NCBI GenBank assembly: GCA_002633025.1
Contig: NMRB01000014.1
Coordinates: 746,707 to 810,706 of the forward strand
Direction: 5' to 3'
DNA length: 64,000 nt
Origin: Notospermus geniculatus
Taxonomy: Eukaryota > Nemertea > Pilidiophora > Heteronemertea > Lineidae
Position numbers and translations under genes: made by a program. Below are positions 22,752 to 34,160 of the stretch, piece after piece. Every line of letters begins with the position of its first letter. The first letter of the stretch is position 1. A model generated the notes under the pieces. The model ran no database searches and was not told where the DNA came from. It saw only the letters and a program-made list of their open reading frames with translations.

Positions 22752-22870
22752 GGGCCGTATGCACGGGTCACACTTTCATTAAAGTCTGACTTTTCGTAAT
22801 GCTTCAAGCATAGAGAAAGTTTAACTTAAGCTATACTTTAGGCTAAAGTGCGATCCGTGAATACGACCCT
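22752..22870. repeat. Palindromic MITE-like element
   Basis: The end GGGCCGTATGCACGGGTCAC is mirrored imperfectly by GATCCGTGAATACGACCC on the right. It has no coding capacity. Confidence 0.6.
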
Positions 22871-23878
22871 GAGTCTGCTTCAACGAATTCTTTCCTGTCA
22901 CGCAACGCGTCCCGAATCAAATCGAATCCCCTGATGGACTCGCCACGGTTCTTGTAAGGTTGTTTTCCGAAGAAAGTCAGGAAGATTCAATCTGGTTGGA
23001 TAAGCAAATCAACGAATGAAATCGCTTGCGTGTGTTGGACAATGATGACGTCATCTCGCTGCCAGCAGCTGACAATGTCGGAGGAAACTTTCATTGGTTC
23101 GAGCTTCTGCACGCACCTTTTTTTATTCTCTATAAACAAAAGTAAGAACAAGTTGGGCAATCATCACTGCATGACCATTATTTGATGGAAGTGAGGTGCA
23201 ATCGACGTACTAAAGTGCATGAGGTATTACATGTATATGCTATCCAGAAGAAATCAAAAAGACAGGTCCTGTCAGCATCGCTCCACGAGGCGTGCGGGCT
23301 GGGGAGCGATGCCAAGAGAACCTGATTTCTTCAGGAGGGAGGTCATTCGGAACGACCTGAGGCGAACTGCTATCTGTCACTGGGCGGCGCATTTCACCTC
23401 GGACACAAGTCCAAGGCAGCCATGTTGTTTATCATCAAACCCACGTGACCGCCGTGGGACTATTTTCGCCGAATTTTGGCCCGTTGAGATGTTCAACCGT
23501 ACTTGCTCGATAAATTGAGGCATATGATATATAAACGTACCGGTATCTCACCCAATCTGCCAATTACTGATCAAAAACGCAACGTTTTTATGCGACCTAT
23601 TTAGTTCATGCGCAGGTGTGATGAGGCGACCGCATCTGAATTCTCACAAACGGGCAGCGATCGTTGCGCGTTCAAGATGGCTGCCTTGGACTTGTGTCCG
23701 AGGGGAAATGCGAGTATCTACGGAAATTGCCGAGCAGTTGCCTTCGGAAGTTCCGAATGGAGGGAGGTATGCCTCAGTATTGATCCCTCTCCTGGCGGTG
23801 GAATTTGGAACCAATACACAATGAAACTGGTGTCCGGCCCAATCCATACATAGCCAGTGGTAGCACCTAGGCAAGACA
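22871..23878. other. Intergenic region with a possible promoter
   Basis: No gene is supported. A perfect CRE palindrome TGACGTCA is at 23046-23053 and TATAAA at 23131-23136, in a spacing usual for a TATA promoter. The following ORFs are not recognisable. Confidence 0.35.
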
Positions 23879-24062
23879 CGTTACAAAATCTCTCCAGTGG
23901 TGAGATTTTGTAACGTTATTTTTAGCAATGAGAAACTTTGTTACGTTACAAAATCTCTCCAGTGGTGAGATTTTGTAACATTATTTTTCAGCAATGAGAG
24001 ATTTTGTAACGTTACAAAATCTCTCCAGTGGTGAGATTTTGTAACGTTATAAAATCTCACCA
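23879..24062. repeat. Three-fold hairpin array
   Basis: A unit CGTTACAAAATCTC-TCCAGTGGT-GAGATTTTGTAACG (14-base arms, 9-base loop) occurs three times in a row at about 23879, 23943 and 24007, with AT-rich spacers containing AGCAATGAGA. The third is followed by an extra half arm (AAAATCTCACCAGTGGT). The arms pair both within and between units. Confidence 0.85.
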
Positions 24063-27000
24063 GTGGTAAGATTCGGCATCCTACCGTGTTTCAACTCATT
24101 CTTTTATGTGTGGCAACAGATTCAATGCCAAATTGATAACTAGATCATTCATTCCGACAAATAGATAGATTTGAACAATCATGCATTGAAACATCCTGAT
24201 ACACTGCACTAGATTAGATCAACCTCGCCACCATGAATTAGCGCTTGTGCTATACGGTGTACTAGGCCACTGTACATTGATCGCGGCTGTGAACCTATAA
24301 CGAGGTTGCACAACCAATGGTCAAAGGTTACTCGGCCGCCACAGGACAGAAAATCTCATGCATAGAAACTGTCATGTTATTGCCCTGAAGGTTACCGCCA
24401 GGAACGTTGACCTTCCTTGACAGGGACATTCCTCCAGCCTGATCATAGCATCACCTTATCAAACGGCGATCACCGACAAGTAGCCCGATACCCTGCCGAG
24501 TTTTAATTGCATCCGCTGGGGACATGGGCGAGAAGTGAATTGCGGCACATTCCCCCACCTGGCTATCGTCTTGTTTCTCCGCTCAACTAGAAGGCCAATC
24601 AATGTCAGCGTATCGTCTAAGCAACTCTGATGAACACCACGACAATTAAATCTCATGCCCTGTGAACATGTTTTCATGGCTAGAGTAGCCTGGATGAGAT
24701 TGCATGTTGAATTAGCAAGAAGAGCGAAAAACGATTACATGTTGTCGATACTTTCGTCGTTTGCAAATGATCCTTGCCTTCCAAAAATTCTTTTAACCTT
24801 TGTCATTAATGCATTGCAAATGACCTCCAGCTTCTAATTAGAACGTTATTGTTCCGATTTTATGGCAACATCTCTTTTGCTCTTCATTAATTGCCCCTGG
24901 CCTTCGTAACTGAGCATTCTCCTGAGTCTGTAAAATAAGAACATCGAACATCTTTCTGGTCTTCTAGGTTGGGCTAGTCTTGTGGACTGGTTCTTGAGCT
25001 TCTTTTCCATGTCTACATTGAGAGATCGCGGATTGTCCTCTTCTGACCGAAAGATGGCAACCTGCGGTAAGCTGGTTTTCTTTCCAGTTATTGAAAGTCA
25101 AAACTACGACAGAACAGATAAAAGCGGGCAAGAGGGGCAGAGCAGCCTTAGGCCTATTGGTCTCAACGAAGGCAGGTGTAACACAACGATGCTAAAAGTA
25201 TATTTAATTATCCACTTCGATATTGTATCTGTTGATGTCGTTAGTTATTGAGCTGTAGCCATTGTTGGTACTGCTCCCTGACCGATGTCAGCTGTTCTCA
25301 GAAGCCTTGCCGATTGGTAACGCAAGAAAATGAACAGGACTGGAGATCGTGGGCATTTGTCCTCCTGGCGGTGGACAGTAGAACTAAACAAACCCGCCAT
25401 CCTTTTGCCAATCGAAGAATAGTCACGCGATTGCGTGTTCACTATTCTTTTCTTGAGCGTGATTTGTCCCTAATTTTTTCAGCGACTTTTAACAAGATGA
25501 AAAGAGTTTGATAGTGCCGATTAATCTGGTAAATTGCCCCTGTTCACCTTTACATGATGAAATGCACTTTTCCGTGATGCGTTTCTCGGCGTTGTTTCAA
25601 CTCGGTCCAAACTTTTGAACTGTTGACTCTTGAGCTACATATAAAAGCTTCTACTCATCCTGTATATACCCAAGCCTCCCATGCCAATTCAGACGGAGAT
25701 GATTGGAATTTGATTCCCAAAAAATGTTTTAAAAATACCTTGTCGCTGAAAGGTTTCGAAATAGGTGGATTTTTATGTGCCACACTTAACGAACAACCAA
25801 GTCAAGCGTGTGTACAACAGGCTTTTAGAATAGATTAAAAGGTCGTATGATTGGCAGTCCCATTAACGTTCGCGCCAGGTAATTCGATCTACTTCCTGTG
25901 AAACCTAAATATGGTTGGATTCACCTCCAGTTTCTGCTATTAGGTGTCAACGTATGACATATTGTTATCGATGTCTCGCGGGATCTCACGCGAATTTGAC
26001 GCGGTCACACGAAGCCCCGGATGACTTCGTAATTACCAATCAACAGTTAGAGAGACTCATGGGCCTGATCGTGCTATCAGGCAAGACGTGAAGATTCAAT
26101 TTAAATGCAAACAATGTTTGTTGAACTGTCAAATACTGAGGGTTCTTGACGCGTAGAAATGTATGAAAGTCGCCTGTGATTCTCCTTGCATCTTGATACT
26201 CTTTTCTTGGCACGAATCAAACCCATCATGACCTTATGCAACGTTGATGCGTGCCATTCTAATCATACTGAAAGCAAAAAAAAAGTGTTGGGGTAATTGA
26301 AAACCTGGGCAGGCACTTGTTCACTGTACATCTTTTACCATTTCCCCAAACCTTCGGATGCTGTATTTGGAGAAGGTGGACTAATGGATCACGTTCATAG
26401 AATCCGATGAATCATTGAAGATAAGACCATGAAGAAATCATTCCATAACATTTAAAATTCCTTTCATCAGCAACCATAGCATCCCTTCTTGAAATGCTGC
26501 GAAGTTAACAGATTCCGATCCGAGACATAGTTTTTTCTTTCTTATCAGGATGCAAGGCCCGAGTTTGCAACAACTGAAAGCAAATCGGTGCAGTGTTTGG
26601 AGATGCCGACTCAGATTCAAGCGACTCGGATATCGGCAGCTGTTTCTGATTGAATCCTCGTACTACAATCCTTTATTTGCATTATTCAAGAAGCAGTTGA
26701 CTGGGAATAAAGAACATGTTGAAATTCAGGTTTTCATATCTTGTTGAAAGTTTTAAAAAGGAGCTGGACAAGTATAGCAATGTTTCTTTGCTCGTTCAAG
26801 TTTTTTTTTCATTGCTACTTTTCTGTCCTACATTTGCCAATCGAAAGGGACAAGATACGAGTAGGATATCCCGCGTAGAATATGCAAATTCCGGTGATTC
26901 TGGCTCTGCTGACCGATAGATACGGCGCATGAATAACAATGGACGCAAATGTCAGTAGAGGCCATCACATTAACGATACAAAATGTTAGTCACAGCGGCA

Positions 27001-27813
27001 GCTGAATTGGATAAAAGGCTTTCGTTTGCAGAGTTGATTTTTATCCCAAGTTTGGCTTGTCTTATCTTGAACGTCCGCCGTGGGTTTGTTTTGTTGCGTC
27101 CATCTTCTTTTCCTGTTTATCTTGTTTTATGGAGCGTTTGTCCAGGTTTACAATAACCTCAGGAGGAAGTGTGGTAAAAAGCCATCAGGACTCGGAGATG
27201 GTCCGGCGATTGAATGGTACAGTGATAAGGAGAATGAGATGTGCGATGTCATGTATAGGCCGAGTTGGAATTGATGCAAAAGTAGCCGACTGCAAAAAAA
27301 AGATGTTTGTTTGTAATTTGCTCTCATGATGAGGTGACGGGTGTGGATTTTTCCCTGCTCTACTCTGAGAGTATATGAATCACACGCTGAAGAATATTTT
27401 TGTTATTCATTATTCAAACGCGGCGAAAAATGACACCCGCTGTCTGTTTATGTCATGTTTCATTCGCAAACATGATACGGAAATTTGCTTGCCAATGGTG
27501 AATATTTTAAACCTTTTCGCTCTAGTCTTGCAATCTCAGCCCCGGAGACGGTTTTTCTCGATTAAAATAGACAACGCCAATGTTGGTCGAGTAAGGCAAT
27601 GGAAAAAGTCACCCTGGTCGAAGCCTGTGGCTGGCACTCCACGAGTTTACTGACACATTTCTGTGCGAAAAATGCAGAAGTGCAAGGCCATCTTGTCCGG
27701 TAGGTTTCCGGGATGTCCACTATGAGACAGTACGCGACTTCCGACTTGATGATTCATGAAAAATGGCCGTCGCGCCCGGAGAAGTCCACGACGTATAGTC
27801 GGAGAGAAGAGGC
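24063..27813. other. Intergenic region, no supported gene
   Basis: About 3.7 kb of sequence without a recognisable coding exon, RNA gene or long repeat. The open frames are short and lack known motifs. Confidence 0.55.
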
Positions 27814-27947
27814 CTGTCGAGTGCAAGAACGTTGGACGTGTATCCTCTGCTCTGACCCTAACCGTGACCTTTCCTGTCAGCTAATCATTCTACTCCTTGG
27901 TGAGTAACAGGTGTTCTGATTGGTTCCAACGTTTTTGCACTCGACAG
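27814..27947. repeat. MITE-like inverted repeat
   Basis: The end CTGTCGAGTGCAAGAACGTT is mirrored by AACGTTTTTGCACTCGACAG with one mismatch. No ORF is present. Confidence 0.7.
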
Positions 27948-28776
27948 TGGTGAGAAGTTCGCTAAGTTCCATCATGGCATGGCAATACTATTGCCGTCTA
28001 ATGGCGAATCCGACAAGACACTGTCAATGCTGACAGGTACGTCAATTCCACAGCACCAACGGTGACAGTCCCCGCACGTGCTTTATTACATTTAATTCAT
28101 ATCGCGGCTATTGGCGGGAAGAAAAAAACGTGATAATTTCATGTCTGATGTGGAAAATTTCAATCAATTGGTGGCGAAAGCGACAGAAATGTTTCTTACC
28201 GATGACGCTACGTGTCTTAGATACAAATTTGTCTTAATCATTTCGTTAGCGATGCTGTACGTTTTACACTGCGGTTTGGTAATAACGACGCGTTCATGAC
28301 CAACGTGGGTGGTTTAGAAATCGTTCACTCCGGGCCAAATTTAATCATGGTAATTTTTGTTTTTACGTAGAGAAAGTAAGGACGTTTTGCTCTGCTTGCA
28401 CGCTTATTAGTTCGCGGAATCGATTTTCGAGTCGGAACGTTGAATTTTAAACTGAAATGACTCTATGACATGATTAGGTAAAATCAATGGCGTCATCTGA
28501 ACTTGATAGTTCGCTTCAACTATTTTCTGCTCGAGTGAGGAAATTGATTTTTAACAACAGGTTATGGGAGTTAGACGCGCATTTCGCTACGCGTAATGAT
28601 GGCAATTCTGAGGTTGAAAAATGCGAAATCTTATCAGACCAAAGAACCCTTATCGTCTCATTTTGCTATCCTAGATGGTCTATCAGATGGCACGATTACT
28701 GAAAATGCTTCGATCAAGTGTTTTTTTAAACTCATCGCCATTCCGATGAAGGATTGCCCCGTATCTGAGGAAGAAA
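27948..28776. other. Intergenic region, no supported gene
   Basis: No recognisable coding exon, RNA gene or long repeat; the open frames are short and lack known motifs. Confidence 0.5.
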
Positions 28777-28900
28777 ATAGGGAGTTTTCGCAAAGTCCCC
28801 TTTTCGGGCGAACGCGAACGCCAATCCCATTGTTCGGTGCCATCAAGACAGCACCGAACGTACGCGTTGGCGTTTCGGGGACTTTGCGAAAACTCTTTAT
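28777..28900. repeat. Palindromic MITE, GAGTTTTCGCAAAG type (first)
   Basis: ATAGGGAGTTTTCGCAAAGT on the left is mirrored by ACTTTGCGAAAACTCTTTAT on the right. Inside, GTTCGGTGC and GCACCGAAC form a second inverted pair. Confidence 0.75.
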
Positions 28901-28950
28901 TATCAAAACGAGGTCTGAGGAACTCACAGAGCTACATGTACGCCGCATTC

Positions 28951-29050
28951 ATTATAGAGTTTTCGCAAAGCCCCCGAAACGCCCACGCGAACGTCTATCC
29001 TTTTGTTCGGTGCTGGCGTTTCGGGGGCTTTGCGAAAACTCCCTATTATA
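28951..29050. repeat. Palindromic MITE, GAGTTTTCGCAAAG type (second)
   Basis: ATTATAGAGTTTTCGCAAAG is mirrored by CTTTGCGAAAACTCCCTATT. It is a second, shorter copy only 50 bases from the first. Confidence 0.75.
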
Positions 29051-30320
29051 ATCGGACAAGAACACCCGGAGCGACTTATTTCGGGTATGTTTTCCATCCT
29101 CAGCAATAAACCGGATGGAAAGTGAACGCATAGCCTCATTCTTGCTTCACAGTTTAAAACATATCCAGCATTACCATAAAATTGGATCATTTTTTCATCA
29201 TCGTGATAATGATATTGAGAAATTGACATAAGTCAGTGAAATATGCAAGAAAGCTTTCTTGGGAAAGATCAGATTTGCCTCGCTCTAGGCAAACTTTAGA
29301 TTAGCCAGTAAATTCGCAGTGACACGTGTCTCTTGGGTGCAATTCAGTCATTTAGTATTCCAAGTCAAATTAAGCGGTCAATGGTAAGCAAATTCCGATT
29401 GGAAATTTCATAGAAATTGTTCTACGCAAAACATGATTATTGATTTTGATTATAAATCGAAGAGTTTGCCGTAGTATTTGACTTGGTGTTGACTAGTTTG
29501 ACAGGTTTCTATAATCGAATTATCTGAAGGATCATCGGCTTTTCGGTGAGTTGTTTAAGATTTCTTAAGAAACGAAAAGAAGGAGCCATCCAACTCAGGC
29601 GAATTTCTGTGCCTCCGGGTCAGATATCGCAGGTGACGTTGAAACTAACTTGAATCGTAACTTTCTCGATGAAATTCATTCAAATTCTTACAAAGCCTAA
29701 ATCACTATAAGACATTATCCCTAACAAGCCCGACATGTCCATTAATGGTGTGTCGTCTGCTATGAATTCGAAATCATGAATCAATGAATTTCCTTGAGAC
29801 GGTCGTCCAACCTGACACGTGACATTACACTGATATCAAGTACAGTAATTATTTTAATGGTTCATTAAAGTCTCTGAAAATATCAAAGTTGACATCATTG
29901 TCAATAGATAATCTAAAGTGCTCATCATATTTGTTGTCGCATTAAAGGTGAACTCTAAAATTTGAACCTTATCCTCGAAATGGAATTTTCACGCTAACTG
30001 ACCATTGGAAAGAGACGGCGTTTAGTCTGTGTCGGTAATTTTCACTACAGTAGGTCAGGAATAGAACTATCCTAGCTTAGGGAATATGATAGCATATATA
30101 CCTTGAGCCGATTATTTGACCAGATTCAGGGTGCATCAACGTAAAGCTCAGACCGAGTGGGATATTCATCATTTTGACGGACCCCGCCATCTTGGATTTC
30201 TACGTAGATTTCGTGCGTGCGCACTTATTTGGTAGGCAGATTCGGATCTTGCGACCAATCAGATCACTGACATGTTTTTGGTTTGCCCACCAGTAAGTGT
30301 GCGCAACAAAATTTCCGTCG
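29051..30320. other. Intergenic region, no supported gene
   Basis: AT-rich sequence with no recognisable exon or repeat. Confidence 0.5.
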
Positions 30321-30522
30321 AAAGGGGCTGTTCGTTTTCGCCAATTGAGGAATCTGAGTTGTGATCCTTGAGAAAATGGGGAAAGCTATGAAGCTGCAAA
30401 TTGCAGCGATTATTCTGTACAGCACAACAAATAATCCCTGTAATTTGCAAGTGCATAGCTTTTCCATTTTCCCAAGTATCACAATTCAGGTTCCTCAATT
30501 GACGAAAACGAACAGCCCCTTT
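30321..30522. repeat. About 200-bp palindromic MITE
   Basis: AAAGGGGCTGTTCGTTTTCG on the left is mirrored by CGAAAACGAACAGCCCCTTT on the right, and the pairing continues inward (GAGAAAATGGGGAAAGCTATG against CATAGCTTTTCCATTTTCCC). A related end, AAAGGGGCTGTTCACTTTCG, occurs at 63746. Confidence 0.8.
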
Positions 30523-31548
30523 GGGCTGTCGAAACGATAAATACTGAACCGTGCATTTATCTCCCAGCACCGTCGCTAGAGGGCGAAATGTTAAGAAGGC
30601 CTATTACGCGATGTAAAAAAATATCACCGAACGGGTTTTATCATCACTGCACTGCAGCTGACAAGATAATTTGCTTCTTTCAGAGAGCTGTGGATTCGTG
30701 GGTTTTCTTTAATCCCGACCTGTCATCAAAAAGTAACGGTGACTTTTTTCGTGGTAAATTAATGTTCTCTGTAGTTGACATCTCAGACGAAATCCGTGTG
30801 AAGGCTGTGGATGTGCCAAATCCGTGTGAAGGCTGTGGATGTGCCAAGTACATCGCATTTTAACTATCGCTATGTGGCTCAGTATCACCACCTTATTCAT
30901 TTTCCGATCAGCTCTGTCACACCGTCATCTCTGTCGTCAGACATTACCAGAGCCCTTATTCGTTGCATGAGCTTCATTCTGCCGCCATTATAAACAGGAA
31001 ATGCAAAAATAGGGCCTCGAATAAACTGACAAGCGGAGACACCTTTAATCCCTTCAGCTGCAGACATCGCAGGGGTCGTCTGGAACGACCCTGGGATCAT
31101 CTTGCCATCAAGGAATTGTCTCTGAAATTCTCATAAATGAGGCTAACCCATTACATTAACCTGTCGAATGATGTTCAAGCTGACTTGCAGGTATTCTTCC
31201 CCGGAGACACCCGGGAATCGCCAGCCCTACCCTGGATTTGTCTGATTCGTAAGACATCGTCGCACTTGTCTATCTTCAGAGATATTCCCTATCCAAAGCG
31301 ACACAACAAAGAAGAAACGAGAGCTTATGGTGCGATGACAACCGCAAGGTACGAATTGAGATTCCGATGACGAACGGAAATTAGAGAAAGACAGCCGAAC
31401 ACATAGGCGGACAAAATGAAAAAAGAAACGTATCGAATGTCTATCACCGATTCTAGATGAATTATTTGATCCGTGCCTAGTATTGTCTGTCACTATGACT
31501 TGAATGGGACCACCTGACGCTTCCAAATGACACCTCGGTTTATCACCA
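30523..31548. other. Intergenic region with a 28-bp doublet
   Basis: AAATCCGTGTGAAGGCTGTG begins a 28-base unit repeated exactly at 30790-30817 and 30818-30845. No gene is supported. Confidence 0.55.
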
Positions 31549-33445
31549 TACTTATGGACGATTCAATGAGCCGTGACCAAGACTTAACGATAAAATTCGC
31601 GAAATCTCGTGAGATCAGCGCCGGGCAGACCGACTATATTGTATTCTGATTGGAGCATATTATACTAGTGTACCACTACGTACTGTGATATCAGAGAAAT
31701 TTTAATTACCAAGCAGTTGCAGTCTCTCCAACATTAGTGAGCTTTCGCAAGCGCCCGGTTAGGCCCTACGACGACGTTTATCTATTGTGTGAGTGCACCC
31801 AAACAATAGATAAACGTAGTCGTATGGCCTAACCGGGCGCTTGCGAAAGCTCACTATTAACGTGCCCAGAGCCGAGTATTTCCAATACGACATGACTAAA
31901 GTGCGTTCAAACTTGAAGACTTCATAGAAAATCCCCTTTTGAATTCAGGACTGTGACAAAGGTCTTGAGTTTTCTTCAGCTATCGTAACTTCTTCAGCCA
32001 GGAAGCAAAATGACTGAATAGTTAACATAGTGGCGGTATCATATTCACCAATGACTGGCGGACGGATGGGTTCGGATTTCTTCCGTGAGGTTGCTTGCCT
32101 AGACTAACCATTACCAGGGTAAAAGTGTGATGTGATAATAACAAAATGACAGTCGACTGTACTTTTACGGAAGTTCATACCAGGGTTCACCTCTTGCAGG
32201 CTTATTGTTTGTTTAAGTCAAAGAATAGACGTCTATGCCATAATAATGCACCACCTAAGCCGGGCTCAGCGATTTTGTTTAGAATGAGCTGTATGTGAGA
32301 GATTTGCCCCCCAGTTCAAACTTTGTCTTGGCTCAAGATAATTGATGTGGTCTGTGGTGTGGTTTTCTTCCACTTCCATTTCAATTACCTTCCCTAAAGC
32401 TACTGCAAACGGTGATTTCTTTATATTGGATAACTAAATGGTATAACTTTTGCCCTCGCACCCAATTCTTTACTTTGCATCGGAAATATAGGCAAGAATA
32501 TCTTAAAATGCCGCAAGGGTTGATCTCATTCCTCATTTTTGACCCGAATGTTTACCTANTACTTATGGACGATTCAATGAGCCGTGACCAAGACTTAACG
32601 ATAAAATTCGCGAAATCTCGTGAGATCAGCGCCGGGCAGACCGACTATATTGTATTCTGATTGGAGCATATTATACTAGTGTACCACTACGTACTGTGAT
32701 ATCAGAGAAATTTTAATTACCAAGCAGTTCAGTCTCTCCAACATTAACGTGCCCAGAGCCGAGTATTTCCAATACGACATGACTAAAGTGCATTCAAACT
32801 TGAAGACTTCATAGAAAATCCCCTTTTGAATTCAGAACTGTGACAAAAGATCTTGAGTTTCTTCAGCTATCGTAACTTCTTCAGCCAGGAAGCAAAATGA
32901 CCGAATAGTTAACATAGTGGCGGTATCATATTCACCAATGACTGGCGGACGGATGGGTTCGGATTTCTTCCGTGAGGTTGCTTGCCTAGACTAACCATTA
33001 CCAGGGTAAAAGTGTGATGTGATAATAACAAAATGACAGTCGACTGTACTTTTACGGAAGTTCATACCAGGGTTCACCTCTTGCAGGCTTATTGTTTGTT
33101 TAAGTCAAAGAATAGACGTCTATGCCATAATAATGCACCACCTAAGCCGGGCTCAGCGATTTTGTTTAGAATGAGCTGTATGTGAGAGATTTGCCCCCCA
33201 GTTCAAACTTTGTCTTGGCTCAAGATAATTGATGTGGTCTGTGGTGTGGTTTTCTTCCACTTCCATTTCAATTACCTTCCCTAAAGCTACTGCAAACGGT
33301 GATTTCTTTATATTGGATAACTAAATGGTATAACTTTTGCCCTCGCATCCAATTCTTTACTTTGCATCGGAAATATAGGCAAGAATATCTTAAAATGCCG
33401 CAAGGGTTGATCTCATTCCTCATTTTTGACCCGAATGTTTACCTA
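31549..33445. repeat. Direct duplication of about 1 kb joined by one N
   Basis: 31549-32558 is repeated as 32560-33445 with few differences. The single N at 32559 is exactly where the second copy begins (TACTTATGGACG). The first copy ends TTTACCTA, and the second copy continues beyond that point into unique sequence. This is the pattern of two overlapping contigs placed end to end. The main difference is a MITE in the first copy only. Confidence 0.85.
31735..31856. repeat. Palindromic MITE present in one of the two duplicate copies
   Basis: TAGTGAGCTTTCGCAAGCGC is mirrored by GCGCTTGCGAAAGCTCACTA. The second copy has the uninterrupted site CCAACATTAACGTG near 32741, so this is a clean presence/absence pair. 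Confidence 0.85.
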
Positions 33446-34160
33446 CCATTAGCTATTGCCGGAAACCACCATTTTCTAAAAAGAGTTATCTTGCTTCCAT
33501 CTTCGTTATTGGCAAAAGTAAACAGTAATCAACAAAGTCACCAATTCGGAAATAGATAAGGCGTGCCTCAGTCAATAATACAGGATGATTTTCGGTTTCA
33601 TGGAAAACCTGTCAGCGTTGTCTTCACATCCATCTTCGACTAGAAAAAAAAGAAACCTACAGCCTGTGCTACATCAGATTGCACTATAATCTTTCTTATT
33701 GCCTTCCTGTTCTAGTTACTCGGGGAATTCGCCGTGGAACTGCGACCTTAAGACCTAGGGGTAGATTTTGGGGCGATAAATCGGCAAAGGCATGTAGTAA
33801 TTGACTGCGACACGCCGAGGGGACTGGTAGACATTCAATCACAATGCCCGCGGTAATCGCCACACGGGCTCAACTCTCACTTGGTATCATGCGGGAATCG
33901 GGATTACCTTCAATTAGGAACATGGCCACTGGCATCGCCATCATACTGATTAAAAAATGAGCGATATTATACCTTGTGCTGGCGGCACTGCTAATCAATC
34001 ACCGAGAGATTCGCCCCGACTCCTGCTGATCAACTCAATGTATCAACACCTAATGTTCGCATTCTATGTGAAACGAGTCGCTTTAATGTAAAGGGCGGGT
34101 GGAAATGGCGACTGCAAATTGCGATCAAAAGAAACTCAACACTACGCGTTGGTTCTAGGC
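33446..34160. other. Intergenic region, no supported gene
   Basis: No recognisable coding or RNA feature. Confidence 0.5.

Noticed and set aside
23879-24062. CRISPR-like regular repeats
   Set aside because: The units are self-complementary with near-constant spacers, and the genome is animal; this is a hairpin array, not a CRISPR.
28111-28299. 62-codon ORF with a basic start and hydrophobic end
   Set aside because: It begins at TTG rather than ATG and has no supporting signal.
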